Origin: Microbacterium arabinogalactanolyticum
GTDB lineage: Bacteria; Actinomycetota; Actinomycetes; Actinomycetales; Microbacteriaceae
Reading direction: 5' to 3'
DNA: 64,000 nt
Assembly: GCF_030268005.1 (NCBI RefSeq)
Contig: NZ_BRZC01000002.1
Coordinates: forward strand, 62,001-126,000
Both the position numbers and the translations under genes were made by a program. A model generated the notes under the pieces. It did not search any database and had not been told where the DNA came from. It saw only the letters and a program-made list of their open reading frames with translations. This document shows, one piece after another, positions 44,254 through 55,526 of the stretch; the stretch's first letter is position 1; each line of letters starts with the position of its first letter.

Positions 44254-44829
44254 ATGAGTCTTCAGGTGCGCCCGGCGACGGAGTTCGACGACGTCGCCGC
44301 CGTCGTCGGCCCCAGGAATCCCGCATCCAACGTGTGCTTCTGCCTGAACTACCGGCTGGGCAGCACCGAGGCCAGGAAGCTGCGCGAACCGGATCGGTCC
44401 GCGAAGGTCAGAGAGCTCTGCCGGCAGGATCCGCCTCCGGGAGTGATCGCCTATCAGGGGGATCAGCCGGTCGGCTGGGCTGCGCTGCACCCCCGGCGCG
44501 ACACGAGCTTCGCCCGCAGCCGCCTGATCCCGCACGTCGACGATCTCGACGTGTGGTCGCTGTGGTGCTTCCGCGTGCGACCGGGGCATCGCGGCCAGGG
44601 CGTGATGCACGCGCTGCTCGACGGTGCGGTGTCCTACGCGCGGGAACGCGGTGCGCCCGCGATCGAGGGCTATCCCGTCGACAACGGCGGCGATGCGGTG
44701 AACCTCACGATGGCGTACGTCGGCACGCGTGCGCTGTTCGAGAGCGCGGGCTTCGCGAAGGCCGCCGACACCGGTTCGGTGCTCGACGGCTTCCCGCGGG
44801 TGCTGATGCGGCTGGATCTCAGCGCTTGA
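44254..44829 (+). CDS. GNAT-family acetyltransferase
   Basis: This 191-aa GNAT has the acetyl-CoA loop VRPGHRGQGVMHALL (motif A, about residues 106-120) and the beta-bulge region before it. Its N-terminal half contains CFCLNY with two cysteines. The substrate is unknown. An ATG at 44254 is chosen with a CAGACT hexamer 7 nt upstream; a GTG 18 nt earlier is in frame. Its 3' end overlaps the convergent NUDIX gene by 11 bp, so the two mRNAs are complementary at their ends. Confidence 0.85.
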   Translation: MSLQVRPATEFDDVAAVVGPRNPASNVCFCLNYRLGSTEARKLREPDRSAKVRELCRQDPPPGVIAYQGDQPVGWAALHPRRDTSFARSRLIPHVDDLDVWSLWCFRVRPGHRGQGVMHALLDGAVSYARERGAPAIEGYPVDNGGDAVNLTMAYVGTRALFESAGFAKAADTGSVLDGFPRVLMRLDLSA

Positions 44830-45301
44830 CGCGCCCGCCGCGGAAGTGCGCGGGATCGTCCTCTGCCATCGCCAGTGCGATCCTGCGCACATGCGCGTCA
44901 TCGACCTCGCCCATGGCGGCGAGGTCGTAGAAGCCGACCTCGATGAGCTCGCCGTCTGCGGGATGCGGGTCGCCGGACACCCAGGTGCACCGGAACACGA
45001 TGTCGGTGTAGTCCACCTGGTCGCCGTTGGCGTACGTGATCCTCGGCAGCTGATGCACCAGGGCCAGTCGATCGACCGACACGACGACCCCGGCCTCCTC
45101 CAGGCACTCCCGTGCGGCGGCATCCGCAGGTTCCTCGCCGGGCTCCACGATGCCGGCGATGCACTGCCAGGCGCCGTTGTCGGCGCGCTTGCCGAGCAGC
45201 ACCTTCTCGTCGCGGAACACCACGGCAGTGGTGCCGACGAGGGGGAGCGGAGCATGTCCGATGTGCTCGCGCAGCGCCAGGACGAAGTCGGGAGTGGCCA
45301 T
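44819..45301 (-). CDS. NUDIX hydrolase
   Basis: This 160-aa NUDIX protein has the full box from Gly50 (GIVEPGEEPADAAARECLEEAG), with the REUXEE core intact, so it should be an active pyrophosphohydrolase. The substrate cannot be told. The N-terminus MATPDFVLALREHIGHAPLPLVG is typical of actinobacterial NUDIX proteins. TACGCT at 45308-45313 precedes the ATG by 6 nt. The frame is open 135 nt further upstream but overlaps the divergent sigma factor gene region. Confidence 0.9.
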   Translation of the reverse strand: MATPDFVLALREHIGHAPLPLVGTTAVVFRDEKVLLGKRADNGAWQCIAGIVEPGEEPADAAARECLEEAGVVVSVDRLALVHQLPRITYANGDQVDYTDIVFRCTWVSGDPHPADGELIEVGFYDLAAMGEVDDAHVRRIALAMAEDDPAHFRGGRVKR

Positions 45302-45365
45302 GGGCTCAGCGTATCCGGACGGCGCGATGAAAAGATTCCGTGAACCGGAAGTCAGGACACGGGCA

Positions 45366-45965
45366 ATGCCCATTGTGAGCACAGACAGCGAGATCATCGA
45401 GCGGTCGCTCGACGAGCCCGAGGCGTTCTCGGGCATCTTCGAACGGCACGTCAGACCGGTCGGCGGCTACATCCGCCGCCGGATCGGAGCGGATGCCGTC
45501 GACGACGCGCTGAGTGAGACGTTCCTCGTGGCGTTTCGCCGGCGTTCGTCGTTCGACAGCACAGTGGGGTCCGCCCTGCCCTGGCTGCTCGGCATCGCGA
45601 CGCGTGTGGTGAAGAGGCACGGGGCCGACGAGGCCAGGCAGTGGCGCTCGTTCGAGGCGGCTGCCGGCGCCGCGCCCCTGAGCGAGGGAGGTCACGAGGC
45701 CTCCGATGAGCGGATGGACGCGGGGGCGGCGTTGCGGGCGCTCGCCCCGCGGATCGCCGCCCTGGCCCCGCGCGATCGGGATGCCCTGCTCCTGTACGCG
45801 TGGGGTGACCTGACCTACGAGCAGGTCGCGCTCGCCTTGGGCGTTCCCGTCGGAACCGTGAGGTCGCGCCTCAATCGCGTCCGTCGCAGGCTCGCACCTC
45901 CGGGTTCGCACTCCGCGACCCGATTGACCTGGATGGCGAAGGAGGCGAGCGATGTCGCTCATTGA
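45366..45965 (+). CDS. ECF-like RNA polymerase sigma factor
   Basis: This 199-aa sigma-70 family factor has regions 2 and 4 only. Region 2 is at about 15-80 (FSGIFERHVRPVGGYIRRRIG, DALSETFLVAFRRRSSFD) and region 4 at about 130-180 (LAPRDRDALLLYAWGDLTYEQVALALGVPVGTVRSRLNRVRRRL). The target regulon is unknown. The ATG at 45366 is preferred; an ATG at 45327 adds MKRFREPEVRTRA. It overlaps the downstream CU044_5270-family gene by 14 bp, so the two are co-translated, and that neighbour is a candidate anti-sigma. Confidence 0.88.
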   Translation: MPIVSTDSEIIERSLDEPEAFSGIFERHVRPVGGYIRRRIGADAVDDALSETFLVAFRRRSSFDSTVGSALPWLLGIATRVVKRHGADEARQWRSFEAAAGAAPLSEGGHEASDERMDAGAALRALAPRIAALAPRDRDALLLYAWGDLTYEQVALALGVPVGTVRSRLNRVRRRLAPPGSHSATRLTWMAKEASDVAH

Positions 45966-46977
45966 GCAGGTGCGCAGGATCGGTGCGGATGACACCGGCA
46001 TCACCGAGGAGAACGTTCGGACGGCGCGGCTCGCGCTCCTGCGCGAGACGAACCGCGCGCGAGGCGGGCGACGGACTCGGACCAACCGCCGGACGCTGTG
46101 GGCGGGTGTCGGGGCGGGCGGGCTGGTCGCCGGCGCCGCCGTGGTCGCCATGGTCGTCGGGTCCGTGCTCTCGCCGTCCGCGACACCGAGCGCGTCGGCC
46201 GCGGAGGTGCTGAACGCCGCCGCCGCCAGGACCTCGAGCGCGACAGTGCTGCACCCCGCGCCCGGACAGTACATCCGGATCTCGGAGACGTCGACGCAGA
46301 CCCTCGGGTGGCACGAGGATCCGTCCGCACCGGACGGGGGCTGGTGGGAGAGCGCCGCGTCGGACACCTCGGCGAAGGTGCGGATCAGGAGCTCGCTGTA
46401 CGTGCCGGCGGACCGGCGGCACGACTGGATCCAGACGTGGGGCGAGAGGTTCACGGTGCTGAGCATCAGCGGACCGGATGCCGTCACAGCGGGGAAGGTG
46501 CTCGAGAGCGAGATGCGGGATCAGAAGACCGAGGTGCTGCCCGCGGGCACATACGCCGACGCGGATGCGCCGGAGGATGCCGGCGCCGGAGTCGCGCCTC
46601 CCCGGAACGGCATGCAGTGCTTCTACGACTCCATGCCCCGCGACCCGAAGAAGCTGATCGCCTGGCTCGACGCCTTCGAACCGGCATCCGATTTCGGATG
46701 CGGCTCCCCGGATCTCGCCGACCCGGTGGGATTCAACCTCGCCCCCGCCGACCTTCGGGAGACGATGTTCCACGCGCTCGCCCTCGTCGACGGCGCGAAG
46801 ATCGTGAAGGTGGAGGGCGATGTGACCACGATCTCCTTCCCGGAGGCGTCCGGATCGAGCTGGCGCGACACGATCGACGTGGACACGGCCAGGGGGCTGA
46901 TCGTCGGCCGAGGCTACGGCAGCAGCGACTCCTGGAGCAGCCGCGTCGAGATGAGCATCGTCGACGAGGCGCCGTAG
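45952..46977 (+). CDS. CU044_5270-family membrane protein, candidate anti-sigma
   Basis: This 341-aa protein has a short cytoplasmic N-terminus (1-48), one membrane helix (about 49-73) and a large extracytoplasmic domain. It matches the CU044_5270 family, regularly encoded after ECF sigma factors in actinomycetes. The N-terminus lacks the HxxxCxxC zinc motif of classical anti-sigma factors, so if it binds the sigma factor it does so in another way. The outer domain holds two cysteines (MQCFYD, FGCGSP). It probably senses an envelope signal; this is inferred from pairing only. A hairpin terminator follows. Confidence 0.8.
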   Translation: MSLIEQVRRIGADDTGITEENVRTARLALLRETNRARGGRRTRTNRRTLWAGVGAGGLVAGAAVVAMVVGSVLSPSATPSASAAEVLNAAAARTSSATVLHPAPGQYIRISETSTQTLGWHEDPSAPDGGWWESAASDTSAKVRIRSSLYVPADRRHDWIQTWGERFTVLSISGPDAVTAGKVLESEMRDQKTEVLPAGTYADADAPEDAGAGVAPPRNGMQCFYDSMPRDPKKLIAWLDAFEPASDFGCGSPDLADPVGFNLAPADLRETMFHALALVDGAKIVKVEGDVTTISFPEASGSSWRDTIDVDTARGLIVGRGYGSSDSWSSRVEMSIVDEAP

Positions 46978-46995
46978 GCGCGGCATCCGTCCTTC

Positions 46996-47030
46996 GCGAC
47001 CCCGGCACCGGACTCCGGTGTCGGGGTCGC
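46996..47030 (+). terminator. Terminator after the sigma operon
   Basis: The 16-bp arms GCGACCCCGGCACCGG and CCGGTGTCGGGGTCGC (one G-U type pair) enclose an ACT loop, ending 3 nt before the dnaE -10. Confidence 0.75.
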
Positions 47031-47033
47031 CCG

Positions 47034-47039
47034 TAGACT
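47034..47039 (+). promoter_or_regulatory. -10 hexamer TAGACT, dnaE
   Basis: TAGACT is followed by CGAAGC and the ATG at 47046. The -35 position falls inside the terminator hairpin and has no TTGACA resemblance. Confidence 0.5.
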
Positions 47040-47045
47040 CGAAGC

Positions 47046-50564
<3,519 letters not shown>

Positions 50565-50565
50565 C

Positions 50566-50588
50566 AGCGGTCATGCGATGACACCGCT
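50566..50588 (+). terminator. Candidate terminator after dnaE
   Basis: AGCG-GTCAT-GCG-ATGAC-ACCGCT forms a stem with a 2-nt bulge directly after the dnaE stop. A TAGGAT -10 for the next gene lies at 50614-50619. Confidence 0.5.
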
Positions 50589-50662
50589 CCCAGCTTCCCC
50601 CGGCAGGTCTGGGTAGGATCGTGACTCGCGTGGGGACGCGACCACGACGAAAGGATCGCTCG

Positions 50663-52024
50663 ATGAGCACCGAACACATCGGCACCGGGCCCGAAGGCGT
50701 GGCCGGCGGGAGCCTCTCGGACTCCGACGGAGAGCAGCAGTGGCGCACGGACGCCCCGACCGCAGACCGGGATGCGACGGCGGACGAGGCCGCCTCCGAG
50801 GACGATGACGCGGTCTACTACGAGGAGCAGGTGGAGCCGGAGTACGGCATCCTCGGCTTCACGCTCCGCGAGCTGATCATCGTGGGCGCCTGGGTCGTGG
50901 TCTTCGTGGTGTCCTTCTTCCCGGTGTTCGGCGGCGGTGGATCGGTGTGGACCCGTGGCATCGACTGGATCCTCACGATCGGCCTGCCCACGGTCGCCGT
51001 GTTCCTGATCGCTCTTCGCCGTTTCTCGCCGGAGGGGATCCGGCGCGTGGGGTCGCTCGGCATCGACCAGTTCGCCTCCGTCGCATCCTCCGTCGCGGCC
51101 GTCGCCTGGGCCCAGCTGCTGTGGCTGCAGTCCGCGGCGAGCGTCGACTCCGGCGCGTTCCTGGTCGGCTGGGTGCCGATCGTGGCGCAGCTGGCCACGC
51201 TCGCCCTGGTCGCGGCCACCGTGGCGGCGCCCCTGATCCCGCGGCTGCGCGATGACTTCGAAGGCCGGATGGAGACGCTCGCACACCGCAACGCCAATCC
51301 TGTGCGCCCCGTGATCACACGGCCGCGTCCTGCCGCCGTCGTCGCGTCGGGCACGGATGCCGCGGAGCCGGCGGAGCCGATCATCGAGACGGATCTCGTC
51401 ATCGAGGACGACGCCGATGCGACGCGCGTGATCGAGGTGCTGCCGCCCGCAGCGCCGTCCGTGACGGCGGAGCCCGCGGTCGTCCATGAGGACTCGGACG
51501 AGGTGTTCCCACCCGCCGCCGCCGGTGCCGAGCCGGCTCCCGTGGCGTATGCCGAGCCCGCGCCGGTGCCCCCGGTCGACCCGGAGGCGCGCGAGCACGA
51601 CACCGCGTACACGGACCCGATCGGGGCGCTGCACGAGATCTTCGCCGCGAACGAGCCCGCAGAGGACACGACCGCCGACGACGCCGCCGACGACAGGAGT
51701 GCGGCCGGTGATCTCGCGGAGAACACGACCGCGGTGCTGCCCGTGGCGGGCGCATTCGCAGACGAACCGGTTGCCGAGACCGAGGCTCCGCTGCGGCGCA
51801 CCCGCAACGAGCAGGCGAAGGCCGCAGATCACGAGACGCAGCCGTTCTGGATCCTCGCCCAGTCCGAGCGCGACGTGCTCGACGAGCACGGGCATCCGCT
51901 CTTCCGGATCGGACCCGCGGCGTGGACTCTCGTGATCGAGGACCGTGGCGGCGCCTACGTCGTTCGCCATGACGACGGCCGGATCGGATACCTCCACGAC
52001 CTCGCAGACATCACGAAGGGCTGA
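50663..52024 (+). CDS. Uncharacterised four-helix membrane protein
   Basis: This 453-aa protein is not one I recognise. The acidic N-terminus (1-65) is followed by four helices (about 71-90, 101-118, 137-156, 165-189). A long Pro/Ala/Glu/Asp-rich, probably disordered cytoplasmic region spans about 200-390. A compact, more ordered C-terminal segment (about 395-453, FWILAQSERDVLDEHGHPLFRIG ... DDGRIGYLHDLADI) follows. The last segment looks like a small beta domain and may be the functional part. The ATG follows AAAGGATCG. It lies directly before hisD, 4 bp apart, so they are probably co-transcribed, though a functional link to histidine synthesis is not evident. Confidence 0.75.
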   Translation: MSTEHIGTGPEGVAGGSLSDSDGEQQWRTDAPTADRDATADEAASEDDDAVYYEEQVEPEYGILGFTLRELIIVGAWVVVFVVSFFPVFGGGGSVWTRGIDWILTIGLPTVAVFLIALRRFSPEGIRRVGSLGIDQFASVASSVAAVAWAQLLWLQSAASVDSGAFLVGWVPIVAQLATLALVAATVAAPLIPRLRDDFEGRMETLAHRNANPVRPVITRPRPAAVVASGTDAAEPAEPIIETDLVIEDDADATRVIEVLPPAAPSVTAEPAVVHEDSDEVFPPAAAGAEPAPVAYAEPAPVPPVDPEAREHDTAYTDPIGALHEIFAANEPAEDTTADDAADDRSAAGDLAENTTAVLPVAGAFADEPVAETEAPLRRTRNEQAKAADHETQPFWILAQSERDVLDEHGHPLFRIGPAAWTLVIEDRGGAYVVRHDDGRIGYLHDLADITKG

Positions 52025-52028
52025 CATC

Positions 52029-53357
52029 GTGCGCACCATCGACCTCCGCGGGAAGAGCTTCTCTCCCGCGGAACTTCTCGCCGCCGTCCCGCGCGCCACT
52101 CAGGCGCGCGCGGAGGCTCTCGCCGCCGCCACGCAGATCGTCGAGGACGTGCGGTCCGGGGGAGAGGCGGCGCTGCGCGATCAGGCCGAGCGCTTCGATC
52201 GCGTGACGGGGCACGCCATCCGTGTTCCCGCCGAGCACCTCGCCGAGGCCCTGGCCTCCGTCGACTCCGAGGTGCGGGCCGCGCTGGAGACCGCGATCGA
52301 GCGAGTCCGCCGCGGATCGGCAGCCCAGGTTCCTGCGCCGCAGACCACCGACATCGGGCCGGGTGCGCGCATCACCCAGCGCTGGCAGCCGATCACCCGC
52401 GCCGGTGTCTACATCCCCGGCGGCAAGGCGCCTCTCGCCTCCAGCGTCGTCATGAACGTCGTGCCCGCCCAGGTCGCCGGCGTCACGAGCATCGCGCTGG
52501 CCTCGCCGCCGCAGGCGGGGCACGACGGCCGCGTGCACCCGACGATCCTGGCTGCCGCCGCGCTGCTGGAGGTCGACGAGGTCTACGCGATCGGCGGCGC
52601 CGGTGCGATCGGCGCGCTCGCCTACGGCGTCTCCGAGCTCGGTCTCGACCCCGTGGACGTCGTGACCGGCCCCGGCAACAACTACGTCGCCTCGGCCAAG
52701 CGCGCCGTCGCGGGAGTCGTCGGCACGGACTCCGAGGCGGGCGCCACGGAGATCCTCATCGTCGCGGACGAGGGCGCGGATGCCGATCTCGTCGCGGCCG
52801 ACCTCATCAGCCAGGCCGAGCACGACGAGCAGGCCTCCGCCGTGCTCGTGACGGACTCCGCCGCACTCGCCGAGCGCGTCGCCGAGCGGGTCGCCGCACG
52901 TGCGGCGATCACACGCCACGCCGAGCGCGTGGCCGCGGCCCTGGGCGGACCGCAGTCCGCGATCGTCCTGGTCGACGATCGCCGCATGGCGGAGTCGTTC
53001 AGCAACGCCTACGCTCCGGAGCACCTCGAGCTGCACCTGGTCGACGCGGCCGAGGCGGCAGGCCGGTTCACCAGTGCCGGCGCCGTCTTCGTCGGGGCGC
53101 AGACGCCGGTCAGCCTCGGAGACTACATGGCCGGCAGCAACCACGTCCTGCCGACCGGGGGCCAGGCGCGGTACGCGTCGGGGCTGGGCGCCTACACCTT
53201 CCTCCGTCCGCAGCAGGTGATCGAGTACGACCACGATGCGCTCGCACGGGTCCGCTCCGGAGTCGTCGCGCTCGCGGACGCCGAGATCCTGCCCGCGCAC
53301 GGCGAGGCCGTCGAGGCGCGATTCGCCGGGGCGCCCGGCGCGGAGCGCGCCGAGTAG
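52029..53357 (+). CDS. hisD: Histidinol dehydrogenase
   Basis: This 442-aa zinc enzyme oxidises L-histidinol to histidine in two NAD+-dependent steps. Signature segments are [47 protein letters not shown] and the metal/catalytic [13 protein letters not shown] and PEHLELH. The GTG start at 52029 gives VRTIDLRG, the usual N-terminus; the frame is open upstream only inside the preceding gene. Other his genes are not in the window. It follows the membrane protein gene by 4 bp. Confidence 0.95.
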   Translation: MRTIDLRGKSFSPAELLAAVPRATQARAEALAAATQIVEDVRSGGEAALRDQAERFDRVTGHAIRVPAEHLAEALASVDSEVRAALETAIERVRRGSAAQVPAPQTTDIGPGARITQRWQPITRAGVYIPGGKAPLASSVVMNVVPAQVAGVTSIALASPPQAGHDGRVHPTILAAAALLEVDEVYAIGGAGAIGALAYGVSELGLDPVDVVTGPGNNYVASAKRAVAGVVGTDSEAGATEILIVADEGADADLVAADLISQAEHDEQASAVLVTDSAALAERVAERVAARAAITRHAERVAAALGGPQSAIVLVDDRRMAESFSNAYAPEHLELHLVDAAEAAGRFTSAGAVFVGAQTPVSLGDYMAGSNHVLPTGGQARYASGLGAYTFLRPQQVIEYDHDALARVRSGVVALADAEILPAHGEAVEARFAGAPGAERAE

Positions 53358-53360
53358 GCT
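53355..53360 (+). promoter_or_regulatory. -10 hexamer TAGGCT, nrdR
   Basis: TAGGCT begins in the hisD stop codon (TAG) and ends 8 nt before the nrdR ATG at 53369. Confidence 0.45.
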
Positions 53361-53368
53361 GGAACATC

Positions 53369-53845
53369 ATGCACTGCCCCTTCTGCCGGCATCCGGATTC
53401 CCGCGTCATCGACTCGCGCACGAGCGATGACGGTCTGTCGATCCGTCGTCGGCGGCAGTGCCCGGAGTGCGGAGGCCGCTTCTCGACGACCGAGACCGCC
53501 AGCCTCGTGGTGATCAAGCGCTCCGGCGTCATGGAGGCGTTCAGCCGGGACAAGGTGATCTCCGGCGTGCGCAAGGCCTGCCAGGGCCGCCCTGTGACCG
53601 AGGCCGACCTCGCCGTTCTCGCGCAGAAGGTCGAGGAGGCCATCCGCCAGACCGGGGTGTCGCAGCTGGAGACGAACGAGATCGGCCTGTCGATCCTCGG
53701 GCCGCTGCGCGAGCTCGACGAGGTCGCCTACCTGCGATTCGCCAGCGTGTACCAGGAGTTCGACTCGCTGGAGGATTTCGAGCGCTCCATCAGCGAGCTG
53801 CGCGCCGACCACGCCAAGGCGGGGACGGACGCCGCGGACCGGTAA
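53369..53845 (+). CDS. nrdR: Ribonucleotide reductase regulator NrdR
   Basis: This 158-aa repressor of ribonucleotide reductase genes has an N-terminal zinc ribbon ([15 protein letters not shown] ... CPECGGRF) and an ATP-cone domain (about 49-139, [29 protein letters not shown]) that senses ATP/dATP. It binds NrdR boxes at nrd promoters; none is in this window. The length is typical. It is followed 10 bp later by pyrD with a separate -10. Confidence 0.95.
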   Translation: MHCPFCRHPDSRVIDSRTSDDGLSIRRRRQCPECGGRFSTTETASLVVIKRSGVMEAFSRDKVISGVRKACQGRPVTEADLAVLAQKVEEAIRQTGVSQLETNEIGLSILGPLRELDEVAYLRFASVYQEFDSLEDFERSISELRADHAKAGTDAADR

Positions 53846-53848
53846 TCT
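53843..53848 (+). promoter_or_regulatory. -10 hexamer TAATCT, pyrD
   Basis: TAATCT overlaps the nrdR stop and sits 7 nt before the pyrD ATG; GGCAGGG between them could also act as a ribosome site on a readthrough mRNA. Confidence 0.45.
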
Positions 53849-53855
53849 GGCAGGG

Positions 53856-54875
53856 ATGTATCCGCTGCTCTTCCGCCACGTCCTGTCGCGCTTCGATCCG
53901 GAGTTCGCTCACCACGCCGCCATGGCGGTCATCCGCGTGCTCGGCGTCCCGCCGTTCTCCTGGGCGACCCGCGCGCTGACAGCGCCGTCGCCGGAGCAGA
54001 AGGTGCACGCGCTCGGCCTGACCTTCCCCTCGCCCTTCGGCGTGGCAGCAGGCTTCGACAAGAACGTCGTGGGCGTGCGCGGCCTGGACGCGCTGGGCTT
54101 CGGCCACATCGAGGTCGGCACGGTGACCGCGATCCCGCAGGAGGGGAACCCGAAGCCGCGGCTGTTCCGCCTCGTGCCGGACCGCGCGGTCGTCAACCGG
54201 ATGGGCTTCAACAACAACGGCGCCGAGGCGGCGGAAGCGCGGCTGACGAGGCTTCGCCGTCGCGCCCCGCGTGCGGTGATCGGCGTGAACATCGGCAAGA
54301 GCCGCGTGGTCGCCGTCGAGGACGCGATCGCCGACTACGTGGCATCCGCCACACGCCTGGCACCGCTCGCCGACTACCTCGCCGTCAACGTCTCCTCTCC
54401 GAACACGCCTGGACTGCGCGGGCTGCAGGCCGTGGAGACACTCGCGCCATTGCTGCGCGCGGTCAAGGAGGCCGCGGGCTCGACGCCCCTGCTGGTGAAG
54501 ATCGCGCCCGACCTGCCCGACGACGAGATCGCCGCCATCGCACGGCTCGCCGTCGACGAGGGACTCGCCGGCATCATCTCGCACAACACCACGATCTCCC
54601 GCGAAGGGCTGCGCACCGATCCGGCCGTCGTCGAGGCGGCCGGAGCCGGTGGCCTCTCCGGAGCGCCCCTGAAGGAGCGCTCGCTCGAGGTTCTCGCGGT
54701 CGTCAAGGCCGCCGTTCCCGCGGACTTCTGCGTGATCGCGGTCGGCGGCGTGGAGACGGCGGACGACGTGCAGAAGCGGCTGGACGCCGGTGCGACCCTC
54801 GTGCAGGGCTACACGGCGTTCCTGTACCGCGGTCCGTTCTGGGCGCGCCAGATCAACAGAGGCCTGCGCCGCTGA
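53856..54875 (+). CDS. pyrD: Dihydroorotate dehydrogenase (quinone)
   Basis: This 339-aa class 2 enzyme oxidises dihydroorotate to orotate and passes electrons to menaquinone at the membrane. The N-terminal amphipathic helix pair (MYPLLFRHVLSRFDPEFAHHAAM) marks class 2. FMN and substrate residues are in GVAAGFDKNVVGV, NRMGFNNNG, VNVSSPNTPGLRGLQ and LLVKIAPDLPDDEI; the catalytic base is the Ser in NVSSPNT. It is not clustered with other pyr genes. Confidence 0.95.
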   Translation: MYPLLFRHVLSRFDPEFAHHAAMAVIRVLGVPPFSWATRALTAPSPEQKVHALGLTFPSPFGVAAGFDKNVVGVRGLDALGFGHIEVGTVTAIPQEGNPKPRLFRLVPDRAVVNRMGFNNNGAEAAEARLTRLRRRAPRAVIGVNIGKSRVVAVEDAIADYVASATRLAPLADYLAVNVSSPNTPGLRGLQAVETLAPLLRAVKEAAGSTPLLVKIAPDLPDDEIAAIARLAVDEGLAGIISHNTTISREGLRTDPAVVEAAGAGGLSGAPLKERSLEVLAVVKAAVPADFCVIAVGGVETADDVQKRLDAGATLVQGYTAFLYRGPFWARQINRGLRR

Positions 54876-54890
54876 GCGGCACTCCGCTCA
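54873..54890. terminator. Short hairpin at the end of pyrD
   Basis: TGAGCGG-CACT-CCGCTCA is a perfect 7-bp stem with a 4-nt loop overlapping the pyrD stop; the DUF3043 gene converges from the right. Confidence 0.5.
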
Positions 54891-54892
54891 TC

Positions 54893-54914
54893 GGTTCCTG
54901 AGCCCGTCGAAGGG
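54893..54914. repeat. Dispersed CTGAGC..GTCGAAG-type intergenic motif
   Basis: GGTTCCTGAGCCCGTCGAAG resembles a short intergenic repeat that I remember as frequent in many high-GC bacterial genomes (core CTGAGCxxGTCGAAG). Only this copy was noticed in the window; its origin and role are not known to me. Confidence 0.4.
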
Positions 54915-54918
54915 CGCG

Positions 54919-55482
54919 TCAGGCGGGGTACTGACCGCGCTTGACCTGCGGCTTGGGCAGGCGCATGAAGCGCATCTGCAGGGCGCGCATCGCGGCGTAC
55001 CAGCCCAGGCCCTTCTCCCGGCGCGCGGCGCCGAACTTGTCGGCCGCCTTCTTCTTCACGCGGATGCTGAGCAGCACCATGTCGCCGATGGCGAGGAGCA
55101 TGTAGCCCCAGAGCGCGACCATGGCCCACAGCTGCACGTCGGCGATCGGAGTGAGGTTGAGCAGGATGACCACCAGCATGGCCGCCATCAGCCACTCGGA
55201 GATGTGCCACCCGGCGTCGACGTAATCGCGCACCCAGCGGCGCTGCGGGCCCTTGTCGCGAGCGGGGAGGTACTTGTCGTCGCCCTGTTCCATCCCGATG
55301 CGGGCCTTCTCGCGACGCGCCTGCAGGTCGGCCTTCGCAGCAGCCCTGGCCTCCTTGGTGTTCGCGACGAGGGGGCGGCGGTTGGCCGCCTCGCGCTCGG
55401 CGCGCGTCGGCGTGGCGCGGCCCTTGCCCACGGCGGGCGTCTCGGGTGCGTCGTCGTTGGCGGCGGGGGTGGCGTTGGGCAC
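54919..55482 (-). CDS. DUF3043 membrane protein
   Basis: This 187-aa protein matches DUF3043, an actinobacterial family of unknown function. A long charged cytoplasmic N-terminus (1-94, with GKGRATPTRAEREAANRRPL, the family signature) is followed by two membrane helices (about 96-114 and 118-140) and a basic C-terminus. The start is GTG. It converges with pyrD and diverges from the M20 peptidase. No functional link to either is evident. Confidence 0.88.
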   Translation of the reverse strand: MPNATPAANDDAPETPAVGKGRATPTRAEREAANRRPLVANTKEARAAAKADLQARREKARIGMEQGDDKYLPARDKGPQRRWVRDYVDAGWHISEWLMAAMLVVILLNLTPIADVQLWAMVALWGYMLLAIGDMVLLSIRVKKKAADKFGAARREKGLGWYAAMRALQMRFMRLPKPQVKRGQYPA

Positions 55483-55513
55483 GTTCGACCTCAGTTCGGA
55501 ATCGGGTTCACCT

Positions 55514-55519
55514 TAAGAT
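55514..55519 (+). promoter_or_regulatory. -10 hexamer TAAGAT, M20 peptidase gene
   Basis: TAAGAT lies 7 nt before the ATG at 55527 and decides that start over the upstream in-frame extension. Confidence 0.5.
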
Positions 55520-55526
55520 TACTCGC

